The notes: generated by a model not told the origin, from the letters alone. Counted from the first letter of the stretch, positions 25,178 to 34,051 are shown. The stretch is 64,000 nt of DNA from Fibrobacter sp. UBA4297 (GCF_002394865.1 NZ_DGUZ01000024.1:1-64000), one strand, 5' to 3'. Translations and numbers: made by a program.

Positions 25178-25519
25178 TTATCCAATCGCTTCCGGTCCAG
25201 TTTCACCCGTGCGGATGCGGACACACTGTTCAAGCGACGTGACGAAAATCTTTCCATCGCCGATTTCACCCGTACGAGCGCCCTTGATGATAGCGTCAAT
25301 GCAAGGCTGCACGAATTCGTCATTCACAGCAATCTTCAGACAAATTTTCTTGAGCAAATTAACTTCAGTAACAACGCCACGGAAACGTTGATTGTAACCC
25401 TTCTGCTGGCCGCAACCAAGAACGTTTGTGACAGACATCTTGTAGATTTTGTTCTCGTATAGCGATTGCTTTACGCTATTGAGCTTTTCTGGTTGAATGT
25501 AAGCTGTGACGAGCTTCAT
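25178..25519 (-). CDS. glnK: PII signal protein without the uridylylation tyrosine
   Basis: Trimeric sensor of ATP/ADP and 2-oxoglutarate that gates AmtB. The 113-residue protein aligns without gaps to E. coli PII across the T-loop: G37 QQKG-YNQ-RFRG-VVT51. Position 51, the tyrosine that GlnD uridylylates, is Thr, and Tyr46 is Phe; Gln39 and Lys40 are kept. So it should signal by ligand binding alone or by another modification. It precedes amtB and has a sigma-54 promoter. Confidence 0.95.
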   Translation of the reverse strand: MKLVTAYIQPEKLNSVKQSLYENKIYKMSVTNVLGCGQQKGYNQRFRGVVTEVNLLKKICLKIAVNDEFVQPCIDAIIKGARTGEIGDGKIFVTSLEQCVRIRTGETGPEAIG

Positions 25520-25569
25520 ATTTGTATCCTTTTTTGTGGTTTTTATTTTTTTTGTTCGCTACCCCTAAT

Positions 25570-25584
25570 GCAAAGCCCGTGCCA
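25570..25584 (-). promoter_or_regulatory. Sigma-54 promoter of glnK-amtB
   Basis: On the minus strand TGGCAC-GGGCT-TTGC, an exact -24/-12 match 51 bases before the glnK ATG. Confidence 0.85.
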
Positions 25585-25670
25585 AAAAATTAAAATGGCG
25601 AAATTTGCTAAAAAACGCCAAAAGTAAAAGAAAAATCGCAACCGAGCTGGCTGCGATTACAAATTTTAGA

Positions 25671-25705
25671 TTTACAATTTTTGCGTTAAATTCACAAAAT
25701 GTAAA
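25671..25705 (-). promoter_or_regulatory. Weak activator-site candidates upstream of glnK
   Basis: TTTACA at 25671-25676, followed after five bases by TGCGTT, and TTCACA-N3-TGTAAA at 25691-25705. The first is centred about 95 bp from the -24 box, but its right half is poor; the second has the wrong spacing. Confidence 0.25.
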
Positions 25706-25734
25706 AAGAAACGAGACGCTTTTGGGCGTCTCGT
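25706..25734 (-). terminator. Intrinsic terminator of pyrG
   Basis: Arms ACGAGACGC/GCGTCTCGT (25711-25719, 25726-25734); on the minus strand followed by TTCTTTTTAC. It begins 14 bases after the pyrG stop. Confidence 0.8.
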
Positions 25735-25747
25735 GAACATGTTTGTA

Positions 25748-27439
25748 TTACTTTGTTTTAGCCTTTTTCGCTTTTTCGGATGGCGCTGCAGGCTTTTTCC
25801 CGTTCGCTTTTTTCTGCTCGAGGGCGGCCTTTACAAGACCTGTAAACAGCGGGTGCGGATCTGTCGGGCGGCTCTTGAATTCCGGATGGAACTGGCAAGC
25901 TTCAAAGTATGGGTGATTCTTGAGTTCGACCATTTCGACGAGCTTTCCGTCGGGCGATGTACCTGCAATCTTGAGTCCCGCCTTTTCGAGTTCCTTGCGG
26001 AATTCGCTATTGTAGTTGAACTCGTAACGGTGACGATGGCGTTCGCTGATTTTTTCGCTCTTGTAAAGCTTGGCCGCGTTGGAATCCTTGGCGAGCTTGC
26101 AGGGGTAAGCGCCCAGGCGCATGGTGCCGCCTTTTTCCGTGACGTTCTTCTGTTCGTCCATCAAGTCGATGACCGGGTGCGTTGTATTTTCGTCGAATTC
26201 GGTGGAGTTGGCGTCCTTCCAGCCGAGAACGTCGCGCGCAAATTCAATCACGCAGCATTGCATGCCGAGGCAGATGCCGAGCAGAGGAACCTTGTTTTCG
26301 CGAGCATAGCGGATGGCAGCGCACTTGCCGTTGACACCGCGGCTTCCGAAACCGCCCGGAATCAAAATGCCGTCAGCCTTCTTGATGAGCTTCGGATTCT
26401 TTTCGAGTTCTTCGGCTTCGATGCATTCTACATTCACCTTGGCGTTGTTTGCCATGCCCGCATGTTGCAAAGCTTCGTGCACGGACTTGTAGGCATCGCG
26501 AATGGCGATGTACTTGCCGACGAGTGCGATGGTGCATTCGTACTTGGGCTGCGTGGCTTTCTTGACGAGACTATCCCATTCAGAATGTACAATCGGGTGG
26601 ACGCTCAAATGGAGCTGTTCCAAAACGCGCAAGTCAAGTTCCTGCTTGGAAAGTTCGCGCGGCACGGCGTAAACGGAATCCTTCACGTCCTTCTCTTCGA
26701 TGACGCATTCGGGCTTCACGTTGCAGAAAAGTGCGAGCTTGTCGAGATGTTCCTGCGGAATATGCATTTCGGTACGGCACACGAGAATGTCTGGGAAAAT
26801 ACCGATGTTGCGGAGTTCTGCGACGGAGTGCTGCGAAGGCTTGGTCTTGAGTTCGCCTGCAGCCTTGAGGTACGGCACCAAAGTCAGGTGGATAAAGCAA
26901 GTGTTTTCGACACCGACTTCAAAACGGAACTGTCTTGCCGCTTCGAGGAACGGGAGCGATTCAATGTCGCCTGCCACACCGCCAATTTCGCACAAGATAA
27001 TGTCTGCGCCGCTTTCGGCTGCCGAACGGAATGCATCTTTTATTTCGTTTGTAATGTGCGGAATAACTTGCACCGTACCGCCCAAGTATTTGCCCGCGCG
27101 TTCTTTCGAAAGTACGGAAGCATAAATACGGCCCGAAGTGTAGCTCGAAGCCTTGGAACACTGCACGCCTGCAAAACGTTCATAGTGGCCAAGGTCCAAG
27201 TCTGTTTCGTAACCATCGTCTGTCACGAAAACTTCACCATGCTGGTAAGGGCTCATCGTGCCCGGATCCACATTCAAGTATGGGTCGAGCTTTTGCATGA
27301 ACACCTTGTAGCCGCGACTCTTCAAAAGGAGCGCGAGCGATGCCGAGGTGATTCCCTTGCCGAGCGAACTTACGACGCCGCCCGTGATAAAAATGTACTT
27401 AGGCTGCTTAGCCGAATTCTTTGCGGTTGCCTTAGCCAT
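25748..27439 (-). CDS. pyrG: CTP synthase
   Basis: Makes CTP from UTP with glutamine nitrogen. The 563-residue protein has the amidoligase domain (KYIFITGGVVSSLGKGI at the start) and a C-terminal class I glutaminase with the nucleophile Cys390 in GICLGMQ. A short Lys/Ala-rich tail follows the catalytic domain. AAGGAG precedes the ATG. The 5' leader contains a strong intrinsic-terminator-like hairpin (27487-27522) and further structure, which suggests attenuation. It closes the nitrogen island, but I saw no sigma-54 element for it. Confidence 0.97.
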   Translation of the reverse strand: MAKATAKNSAKQPKYIFITGGVVSSLGKGITSASLALLLKSRGYKVFMQKLDPYLNVDPGTMSPYQHGEVFVTDDGYETDLDLGHYERFAGVQCSKASSYTSGRIYASVLSKERAGKYLGGTVQVIPHITNEIKDAFRSAAESGADIILCEIGGVAGDIESLPFLEAARQFRFEVGVENTCFIHLTLVPYLKAAGELKTKPSQHSVAELRNIGIFPDILVCRTEMHIPQEHLDKLALFCNVKPECVIEEKDVKDSVYAVPRELSKQELDLRVLEQLHLSVHPIVHSEWDSLVKKATQPKYECTIALVGKYIAIRDAYKSVHEALQHAGMANNAKVNVECIEAEELEKNPKLIKKADGILIPGGFGSRGVNGKCAAIRYARENKVPLLGICLGMQCCVIEFARDVLGWKDANSTEFDENTTHPVIDLMDEQKNVTEKGGTMRLGAYPCKLAKDSNAAKLYKSEKISERHRHRYEFNYNSEFRKELEKAGLKIAGTSPDGKLVEMVELKNHPYFEACQFHPEFKSRPTDPHPLFTGLVKAALEQKKANGKKPAAPSEKAKKAKTK

Positions 27440-27486
27440 GTAGCGTCTCCTTGCCGGCCACTGTGCCGGGGATTGTTATAAAGTTT

Positions 27487-27522
27487 GTATAAAAACAAAG
27501 GCAAAAGCCAATAGCTTTTGCC
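27487..27522 (-). terminator. Attenuator-like terminator in the pyrG leader
   Basis: Perfect stem GGCAAAAGC/GCTTTTGCC (27500-27508, 27514-27522) with a five-base loop; on the minus strand followed by TTTGTTTTTAT. No gene on the minus strand lies upstream within 330 bases, so it probably stops transcripts that begin in the pyrG leader, about 50 bases before the start codon. Confidence 0.6.
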
Positions 27523-27586
27523 GAATGATAAAGACAGTTAAAGACGGAAAAAATCGGGTGCCTAATAGTTTGTTTGGAGAGGGGCG

Positions 27587-27660
27587 CCTGATGACGTTGC
27601 GAAATTGTTGCAACGGCTGAACTCAGGTGGGCTTCGATGGATTCCGATATTTTCATCGGA
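27587..27660 (-). other. Structured segment of the pyrG leader
   Basis: Within the upstream 411-base gap the minus strand can form a CGTTGC/GCAACG hairpin (27595-27615) inside a CCTGA/TCAGG helix (27587-27591, 27623-27627), and a TCCGAT/ATCGGA hairpin at 27643-27660. It could be the sensing part of an attenuation system. No known RNA family recognised. Confidence 0.4.
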
Positions 27661-27850
27661 CTTATAATGTAGTAAAAAAGTATGGGCGGGCAAGAATAAC
27701 CTTGAAATTTTTTGTAACAATTTTTGTACTGTTACATTTTGTGTAAAGCAATTTGCTCTAAAACAAGAAAATGTAAAAGATTGACTCCATGTGCGATGCT
27801 TTGCGATTCCTACATCGGTGTTTGTGACTATTTTTTAATCAGGTATTTTT

Positions 27851-28549
27851 ATGTCTATTATCAATGATATTCAAAAAGCGCTTTTTGCAAAACAGGATTT
27901 GAAGTTCAAATCTTTCCATAGCAAACTTATCCCGACGACGGAGGCGAAGTCAATTATCGGCGTGCGCACTCCCGATTTGCGAGCCATCGCAAAGGAATTT
28001 GCAAACCATCCTGACGTGGAAAAATTTTTGGTCACGCTCCCGCACAAGTATTACGACGAAAATCAAATCCATGCGTTTATTTTGTCTCTAATCAAGGATT
28101 ATGATGATTGCGTGTCGCACATCGATGCGTTCTTGCCGTATGTGGATAACTGGGCAACGTGCGACCAGATGCGCCCTAAGGTTTTTGCGAAGGTTGCAAA
28201 CCGCAAACGCCTTTTGAAAGATGTTGAACGTTGGATGAGTGCTCCCGTGACGGACGTTTACACTGTCCGCTTTGGTATCGAAACGTTGATGTCGTTCTTT
28301 TTGGACGATGACTTTGATCCGAAATTTTTGAAGTGGGTTGCGAAAATCCGCAGCGAGGAATATTACCTCAATATGATGGTGGCGTGGTTCTTTGCGACGG
28401 CACTTGCTAAGCAGTACGAGGCGACACTCCCGTTTATCGAAAAGCGCGTGCTTGATGCGTGGACGCACAACAAGACTATCCAGAAGGCGATTGAAAGCTA
28501 TCGCATTACCGATGAACAAAAAGCATATCTGAAAACCTTAAAATTATAG
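27851..28549 (+). CDS. DNA alkylation repair protein, AlkD-like
   Basis: The 232-residue protein consists of HEAT-like helical repeats throughout, as in AlkD DNA glycosylases that remove positively charged alkylated bases. Typical segments are IGVRTPDLRAIAKEFA near residue 37, PYVDNWATCDQM near 96 and WVAKIRSEEYYLNMMVAWFFA. It starts with ATG eight bases after TCAGG. A hydrolase gene begins 12 bases after the stop, so the two are likely co-transcribed. Family assignment is from sequence character only. Confidence 0.85.
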   Translation: MSIINDIQKALFAKQDLKFKSFHSKLIPTTEAKSIIGVRTPDLRAIAKEFANHPDVEKFLVTLPHKYYDENQIHAFILSLIKDYDDCVSHIDAFLPYVDNWATCDQMRPKVFAKVANRKRLLKDVERWMSAPVTDVYTVRFGIETLMSFFLDDDFDPKFLKWVAKIRSEEYYLNMMVAWFFATALAKQYEATLPFIEKRVLDAWTHNKTIQKAIESYRITDEQKAYLKTLKL

Positions 28550-28561
28550 TATCTTTAAAAT

Positions 28562-29371
28562 ATGATTGATTATACCGTACAGACCGTAAAAACCGACAAT
28601 TTTGAAATGGACTACCTCAAGTTTGGCACAGGCGCGCGTACGCTCGTGTTGCTGCCGGGGATGAGTCTCAAGAGTACGATGGGTATCGCCTCGATGGTGG
28701 CTGATTCGTACAAGATATTTGCAGACGATTATACGGTCTACATGTTCGACCGCAAAAAGAATTTCGGTGAATCGTATCCGATGGAACAGATGGCAGCTGA
28801 TACTGCCGAAGCGATGGATGCTCTTGGCATTGAACGTGCATGCTTCATTGGAATTTCGCAGGGCGGCATGATTTCGCAAATCATCGCTGAACAATACCCA
28901 CAGAAGGTCGAACGCTTGGCGCTCGGCTGCAGTGCTGCCCGCTTGAACGATATGTCTCGCGCGGTGATGACGGAATGGAAACGCCTCGCCGAAGCTCGCG
29001 ATATCGAAGCCCTCTGCTCGAATTTTATAGATAAAGTTTTTTCTGCTGAAACAATCCGCAAGTACAAAAAGAGCCTGATGCGCATGAACACGAATGCAAC
29101 GGAACAGGACATGGCACGCTTCTGCGTGCTTGCCCGTGCTTGCCTCGAATACGATGCTTTTGCAGGACTCGAAAAACTCAAGTGCCCGACGCTCGTTTTG
29201 GGCGCCGAACTCGACCAAGTCTTGGGCGTAATCGCTTCCCGAGAAATCGCCGAAGTGCTAAAGCAAAATGGCACGCTAGTAGAACTCTACGTTTACGAGA
29301 ACTACGGCCATGCCGCTTACGACGAAGCCCCGGATTACCGTGCAAGAATTTTGGAGTTCTTGAAGGGGTAG
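28562..29371 (+). CDS. Alpha/beta hydrolase
   Basis: The 269-residue protein has the alpha/beta-hydrolase fold: oxyanion region LLPGMSLKS near 30, the nucleophile elbow GISQGG with Ser99, a late acid in LGAELDQVLG and the catalytic His in YENYGHAAYD. No signal peptide, so cytoplasmic. The substrate is unknown. It follows the AlkD-like gene by 12 bases and converges on the minus-strand gene at 29381. Confidence 0.88.
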   Translation: MIDYTVQTVKTDNFEMDYLKFGTGARTLVLLPGMSLKSTMGIASMVADSYKIFADDYTVYMFDRKKNFGESYPMEQMAADTAEAMDALGIERACFIGISQGGMISQIIAEQYPQKVERLALGCSAARLNDMSRAVMTEWKRLAEARDIEALCSNFIDKVFSAETIRKYKKSLMRMNTNATEQDMARFCVLARACLEYDAFAGLEKLKCPTLVLGAELDQVLGVIASREIAEVLKQNGTLVELYVYENYGHAAYDEAPDYRARILEFLKG

Positions 29372-29380
29372 GGACTTCCT

Positions 29381-30850
29381 CTATTTTTCTTTAACGCTCC
29401 AGAAACCTGTTTTGTTGCTGCCGACGCGGACGATGAGGCCCTTTGTTTTGAGCGTGTTTATCGCACGTTTGACTGTTATGATGGATATGTTGAGCTGCGT
29501 GGCGATATTTTGAGCTGTAATATTGTTTTTTTGTTTTATGGAATCGAAAATTTGTCGTTCCTTTTCGGATAATTCGTTTATGGTATCATTTTTTGTATTT
29601 ATGGTATCATTTTTTGTATTTATGGTATCATTTGTAGTATCGTTTTCTGTATTTGTAGTATCATTTGTGAAATTTATAGTATCATTTTCGCTCTTTGCAG
29701 TCCCATTTCGCAACAGTGTGGCCATAAAGAAGCCGGAACCTGCTTGATATTGTACGGGACTTGAACCAGCCTCTTTGCAGATGTCGGCGATTCTCAAAAG
29801 GCCTGTTCCCCATTTTTCAACGATGTTCATCTTTTGGAATATGTCTGCGATTTGCGTGTTGCGAACGCTAGAATAGCCTGCAAGGATTTTTTCGAGGGAT
29901 AAATCTCCGAAAATACCACCTGGATTTTGGAATTCAATACGGTCGTCAAATACCGAAATTTGAATACAAGAACTGTCCATGTAGTTGCGGTGCATTACGG
30001 CGTTTGCCAAAAGTTCGCGGACCGCTTCGGGTGGGTAGTCATATATGTCTTTGCGGTAGAGACCCTTGATTTGGGCGCCTACATTGGTGTGCCTATAGAT
30101 AAATTCAAATGCATCTTCAATTTGTTGGTAAATTGGTCCGGCAAATTCTTTGCGGTCGAGGAATACGGAACGTGTTAAACCTTTGAACCTTGCGCATTGG
30201 ATTTTGGCGAAATATAGGTCGTTGGCGGCGAGTAGTCTAAATGCGATACTTGGAAGCAGACTGCCGTCTTGTTCCTTGAGTAAACCCCAGCTGATAAGGC
30301 TTTCTACAGAAACTTTTTTGTGGCTTGTAGAGCGTTCTGCGATGACGCGTCTCAATTCGTTAATCTGCTTCTTTGTTGCGGGCTTGACGCCTCGTTCTAC
30401 AATTTCATCGTAGGATTTGTGGGCGCTATAAAGCATCATTTCGCGAATCTTTTCAGGTTCTGCCTTGCGTGTTGTTGCTCCGACGCGGATGTATACTCCA
30501 TGACGTTCGCCTTCGTGCTTGAAAAAATAGGGTGGTCGGTCGCCTTTGAAAATTTCCATCACGACGATAGTCTTGTCTTCGATGGTTTCAAGATGTAAGT
30601 GTGGAAATATTTGCGGAGAACAACTGTCGCTGATCTCGTTCGTAATTGAGTCCATGAACTTGAATACGTTTACTGACGGAACGCCTGTGATTTTTAGTGA
30701 GGTGTCTTCGACTCCGAAAATAATAGAACCACCCTTGCCGTTTGCAAAGGCTATGGCGGTCTTTAACCATTTCTTTGGGTCTTCCGACAGCTCGTTCCCT
30801 TTGAATTCTAGAACTTCGGATTCGCCCCTCTTGATTTCGTCTGCCGTCAT
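29381..30850 (-). CDS. AlbA_2 (Schlafen-type) ATP-binding regulator with repeat linker
   Basis: The 489-residue protein begins with an AlbA_2 domain (SEVLEFKGNELSEDPKKWLKTAIAFANGKGG) and has an ATPase-like C-terminal half (YPPEAVRELLANAVMHRNY; NPGGIFGDLS), the usual layout of this putative regulator family. Near residues 395-430 is a run of NDTINTK-type repeats, encoded by 21-bp tandem repeats, and the last 60 residues contain a winged-helix (IATQLNISIITVKRAINTL). GAGGAG precedes the ATG. The role is unknown; a related protein is encoded at 36987. Repeat number could vary by slippage. Confidence 0.85.
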   Translation of the reverse strand: MTADEIKRGESEVLEFKGNELSEDPKKWLKTAIAFANGKGGSIIFGVEDTSLKITGVPSVNVFKFMDSITNEISDSCSPQIFPHLHLETIEDKTIVVMEIFKGDRPPYFFKHEGERHGVYIRVGATTRKAEPEKIREMMLYSAHKSYDEIVERGVKPATKKQINELRRVIAERSTSHKKVSVESLISWGLLKEQDGSLLPSIAFRLLAANDLYFAKIQCARFKGLTRSVFLDRKEFAGPIYQQIEDAFEFIYRHTNVGAQIKGLYRKDIYDYPPEAVRELLANAVMHRNYMDSSCIQISVFDDRIEFQNPGGIFGDLSLEKILAGYSSVRNTQIADIFQKMNIVEKWGTGLLRIADICKEAGSSPVQYQAGSGFFMATLLRNGTAKSENDTINFTNDTTNTENDTTNDTINTKNDTINTKNDTINELSEKERQIFDSIKQKNNITAQNIATQLNISIITVKRAINTLKTKGLIVRVGSNKTGFWSVKEK

Positions 30851-30988
30851 TGATGGTGTGCTCCTCGTATTTAGCTAGCCATAATATAAACCATTGAATG
30901 GAGTGCGTCAATATGTCGGATTGTGGAGCTGATTATAGATTTTCGTATTCGCTTTTATTTTCCACCTATACTTTATTTCAACAATAGG

Positions 30989-31699
30989 TTACGCCGCCAT
31001 GAGCAGGCGGCATTCGTCTTCAAGCCCGCAGTCGATCAAAAACTTGCAGATGTTCTTCTTGATCTTGCCCGTGTTGGCGCGAGTGCAGTGCAGCGCCTGG
31101 GCGACTTCGACGTCGGTGTACTTGTCGCAATTGCGGCTGACTTCGTACATGGTGTCGAATGCCTTGAGCATCTTGGGGCTGTTGGCGAGGCGGAGCCTGA
31201 TGATGTCGATGATTTCGCTCTGTTCGTAGTCGCTTTCGAGCTCGTTGCGTTCCTCGGTGAACGGGTTCGTGTCCTCGTTCTCGAGGCAGGAATAATCATC
31301 GTCATCGTTTTTTTTCAGCTTGCTTTCGACTTTTTCGACTTTGTCGCGCTTGGCGTTTTTGCGCTTTTCGTCAGCCATGTGCCAGCTGATTTTTTGGGCG
31401 AAGAAGGCTTCGAAGGGAACTTTCAAGGTCGGGTCGAAATCCTGTACAGCCTTGCAGAATACCATGTAGGCGTCGCCGGCCAGGTTGGCCTTGCGTTCCT
31501 TGGAGCTGCAACCGTTGAGGCTAAAGTCGGAGCTAATCAGGAACGAGTTCTTGGCGACGAGTGCCATGACGTAGTCCCCGAAGATGTCCCAAAGGGTGTA
31601 CATCGCCTTGTCGTGGGCGTATTCGCTCGGGGTGGCCTGGGCGATGGCGATGAGGTTGTTGATCTGGGAGGCGGTGGCCTTGGTGGTGTTGTGCTGCAT
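30989..31699 (-). CDS. Sigma-factor-like protein
   Basis: The ATG at 31699 has AAAGGAG nine bases upstream and gives 236 residues; an open frame from 31771 lacks such a site. The segment AYMVFCKAVQDFDPTLKVPFEAFFAQKISWHMADE is similar in pattern to region 2 of sigma-70 proteins (AYIGFLKAIEKFDP..F.TYA..WI), and the C-terminal YTDVEVAQALHCTRANTGKIKKNI looks like a region-4 helix-turn-helix. A long acidic and basic linker joins them. It may be a divergent sigma factor or a phage-style regulator; I cannot tell. It is isolated, with AT-rich spacers on both sides. Confidence 0.65.
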   Translation of the reverse strand: MQHNTTKATASQINNLIAIAQATPSEYAHDKAMYTLWDIFGDYVMALVAKNSFLISSDFSLNGCSSKERKANLAGDAYMVFCKAVQDFDPTLKVPFEAFFAQKISWHMADEKRKNAKRDKVEKVESKLKKNDDDDYSCLENEDTNPFTEERNELESDYEQSEIIDIIRLRLANSPKMLKAFDTMYEVSRNCDKYTDVEVAQALHCTRANTGKIKKNICKFLIDCGLEDECRLLMAA

Positions 31700-32208
31700 G
31701 AGCAAGCTCCTTTGGGAAGGTGAAAATTTTGAGACAAGACGGCAAAACGCCCTTTGATAATTTTTTATCAAAAGACTATGGCGTGAATTGCAAAGATGTT
31801 GTTTTATTTGGTCAAGCCGTTTGCTGGACCTATATAGACGAAAACCGGTGTTGCGCTGCTCAATGCGCTGGAAAAACGAATAGAGAAAATCTTATTCAAT
31901 CTCATGTTCCTAAATATAGCAAACCGGTATGTCACAATATGACAGTCCGAAATCTCTTTTGTAAAGTTTTCTAAACTTTTGCGATTGAAGAGTGTAGACG
32001 TCCAAATCATAACTGTGTTATATATCGACTGTTGAAGTGAAAAAGTAAACTGGGAAAACTGTTTTTCTCAAAAAATATTGGCTGGACGGAAGCCCGGACT
32101 ATTTGCGGGGAGTATTTTGGAGGTTGTTTTTAAATTTTTTTGACTTGACGTGTTTACATGTGATTGTGTTTAATCGATATCATGGTGTATGCATCTTTGG
32201 AGGTTCGC
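31700..32208. other. AT-rich gap with a small hairpin
   Basis: No convincing gene. A TTTGATAA/TTATCAAA hairpin at 31752-31771 lies in the upstream region of the sigma-like gene. Short frames here lack ribosome-binding sites. The last part holds the GGAGG site of the next gene. Confidence 0.5.
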
Positions 32209-33117
32209 GTGAAACTCTTTAAACCCCTTTCATTTAAAATCTTTGGCTCGTCTTTAGGCGAGTGGTTGTTGTGGCTTACTATCGGCTTAATCATTGGTGG
32301 GATAATCTCCATATTTTTTAGTAGGGTGGAAATTTCGTGGAAGCCTCCCCGTAATTATGCGCATTGTCCTGAAAAGGATATTGATAGCTACTATTTTCAG
32401 AAGCTCGAGACCTTTGTGGACCCGCGCGATAGCAACGAATATATAGTGCTGAAGTATGCGGAATACAGGGGCTGTGGCATGTCGGAACACGATTCGGGTT
32501 TTGTGGCGGGTGGCGATACCGTGACGTTCCATTTGATGCTGGAAAATTTGCGGTACAAGACGCATTGCAGTTTCTGTCTGGATTCCACTTGCGAACGAGG
32601 GCGCTATTATTCTTCTATAGGGCGGCTCAACGCGTGTCCTGCGGGCTGGAAAATCGCCTCGGCGGAGCAGAATGCGGGGCTGTTTTTCTCCCCAAAGGGG
32701 CATTTGATGTATTGGCCGACATTTAGCCCTATTAAGGTCGTGGATACTTCGGATCCGAGCGGCTTGAAGCGTTTGCGAGCTCACCTGCACGAAGAAACTT
32801 ATGGGTATGTCGATACGGTTGAACTGAACCTGTCCGGGTTTTACAATAACGAGAAGGATTCTATGGAATTTGTGGACTCCCTGAGTGTCGTCTGGACGGG
32901 TGATGGGTTCCCGACTGTGATTGTACCGAGCCATTACACGAAAGAGCAACAGAATGAGATTAAGGAAACCTTGAGAGGGATCCTCTTGAAACAGGATTAT
33001 TATTACCCCATCCGTTGCATTCGTATAGACGATCCGAACCACATGATGGATAGCCAGAAATCGAATATGACTACGTTCTATAATAATATGAGACAACTGC
33101 CGTATCTGTATCGGTAG
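32209..33117 (+). CDS. Membrane-anchored divergent FISUMP-like protein
   Basis: The GTG at 32209 is chosen because GGAGG lies five bases before it; upstream in-frame TTG and ATG codons lack a site. The 302-residue protein has one transmembrane helix (LGEWLLWLTIGLIIGGIISIFF) and an extracytoplasmic part. VDPRDSNEYIVLKYAEYRGCGM and GRLNACPAGWKIASAEQ resemble the opening and the CPxGWxLP box of the FISUMP domain of Fibrobacter, but strongly diverged. Six cysteines may form disulfides. Function unknown. Confidence 0.7.
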   Translation: MKLFKPLSFKIFGSSLGEWLLWLTIGLIIGGIISIFFSRVEISWKPPRNYAHCPEKDIDSYYFQKLETFVDPRDSNEYIVLKYAEYRGCGMSEHDSGFVAGGDTVTFHLMLENLRYKTHCSFCLDSTCERGRYYSSIGRLNACPAGWKIASAEQNAGLFFSPKGHLMYWPTFSPIKVVDTSDPSGLKRLRAHLHEETYGYVDTVELNLSGFYNNEKDSMEFVDSLSVVWTGDGFPTVIVPSHYTKEQQNEIKETLRGILLKQDYYYPIRCIRIDDPNHMMDSQKSNMTTFYNNMRQLPYLYR

Positions 33118-33150
33118 GAAATGACTTTTCCCACACTAGACACGCCCCCC

Positions 33151-33309
33151 TATAATTTCTATCTTTGCACTCGTCCAAGCAATATCGCCTGGGCGTAAAC
33201 AATCACCGGCTTGCAAGAGTCGCTTCGGTGGCGCGGTACAATTGATATTGACTTCGCTTTGTGGCTTAATTGCAGTCCGGGTAGTAACAACCGAAAAGGA
33301 AAATATACT
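33151..33309 (+). promoter_or_regulatory. rpsB promoter and leader
   Basis: TATAAT at 33151-33156 is a good -10 box. The leader of about 145 nt before rpsB contains several short stems (for example GAGTCGCTTCGGTGGC). Ribosomal protein S2 genes are often autoregulated through the leader, but I do not recognise a specific motif. Confidence 0.5.
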
Positions 33310-34050
33310 ATGGCTAATTTGCCTTCCGTCGAAGATCTGCTTGCTGCAGGCTCCCACTTTGGTCACCAGACTCAGCGCTGGAATCCGAAAATGAAACCGT
33401 ACATCTTGGCAGAAAAGAACGGCATCTACGTTCTCAACCTCTCCAAGACTCGTGACCTCCTCGAAGAAGCTGCTAAGGCTGCTGCCAAGATTTCTGAATC
33501 TGGCAAGACTGTGCTCTTCGTTGGCACGAAGCCGACTGCACGTCAGTGCGTGCTCGACGCTGCTGCTACCTGCAACCAGTTCTCCGTCACCAACCGTTGG
33601 TTGGGCGGTATGCTCACGAACTTCCAAACTGTCCGCAAGTCCATCAAGAAGATTGACAAGATCGACACCATGGAACAGGACGGCACCTTCCAGGCTCTCT
33701 CCAAGAAGGAAGTCCTCGACAAGACTCGTGAACGCGCCAAGCTCCTCGACGTGTTCGGTGGTATCCGCGAAATGGTGAACCTCCCGGGCCTTCTCGTCGT
33801 GACCGACCTCGCTCACGAAAAGATCGCTGTTGCAGAAGCTCGCCGTCTCCACATTCCTATCATCGGCATCTGCGACACGAACGTCGATCCGACCCTCGTG
33901 GACTACCCGATTCCGGCAAACGACGACGCTGTGAAGTCCCTCAAGCTCATTGTGGACTACATCGCTGCTAACGTCAAGCCGCGCGTCGCTGCTGACAAGA
34001 AGGAATCCAAGGAAGAAGTGAAGAAGTTCGACAACGGCGAGGACAAGTAA
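33310..34050 (+). CDS. rpsB: 30S ribosomal protein S2
   Basis: Small-subunit ribosomal protein. The ATG at 33310 has AAAGGAAA upstream and gives 246 residues beginning MANLPSVEDLLAAGSHFGHQTQRWNPKM, the family N-terminus. FVGTKPTARQCV, TNRWLGGMLTNF and PIIGICDTNVDP are conserved blocks. The C-terminus is charged. tsf starts two bases after the stop, the standard rpsB-tsf operon. An upstream frame from 33211 is leader sequence, not coding. Confidence 0.98.
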   Translation: MANLPSVEDLLAAGSHFGHQTQRWNPKMKPYILAEKNGIYVLNLSKTRDLLEEAAKAAAKISESGKTVLFVGTKPTARQCVLDAAATCNQFSVTNRWLGGMLTNFQTVRKSIKKIDKIDTMEQDGTFQALSKKEVLDKTRERAKLLDVFGGIREMVNLPGLLVVTDLAHEKIAVAEARRLHIPIIGICDTNVDPTLVDYPIPANDDAVKSLKLIVDYIAANVKPRVAADKKESKEEVKKFDNGEDK

Positions 34051-34051
34051 T

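Noticed and set aside
25671..25705. Strong enhancer dyad upstream of glnK
   Set aside because: The right half-site at the expected distance is poor (TGCGTT), and the better dyad has a 3-base spacer; listed only as weak candidates.
27432..27656. 74-residue open frame upstream of pyrG
   Set aside because: It crosses the attenuator hairpin and the pyrG start, with no ribosome-binding site; treated as leader.
27781..27810. Sigma-54-like TGTGCG-N5-TTGC before the AlkD-like gene
   Set aside because: The -24 half lacks GG and matches only two of six positions.
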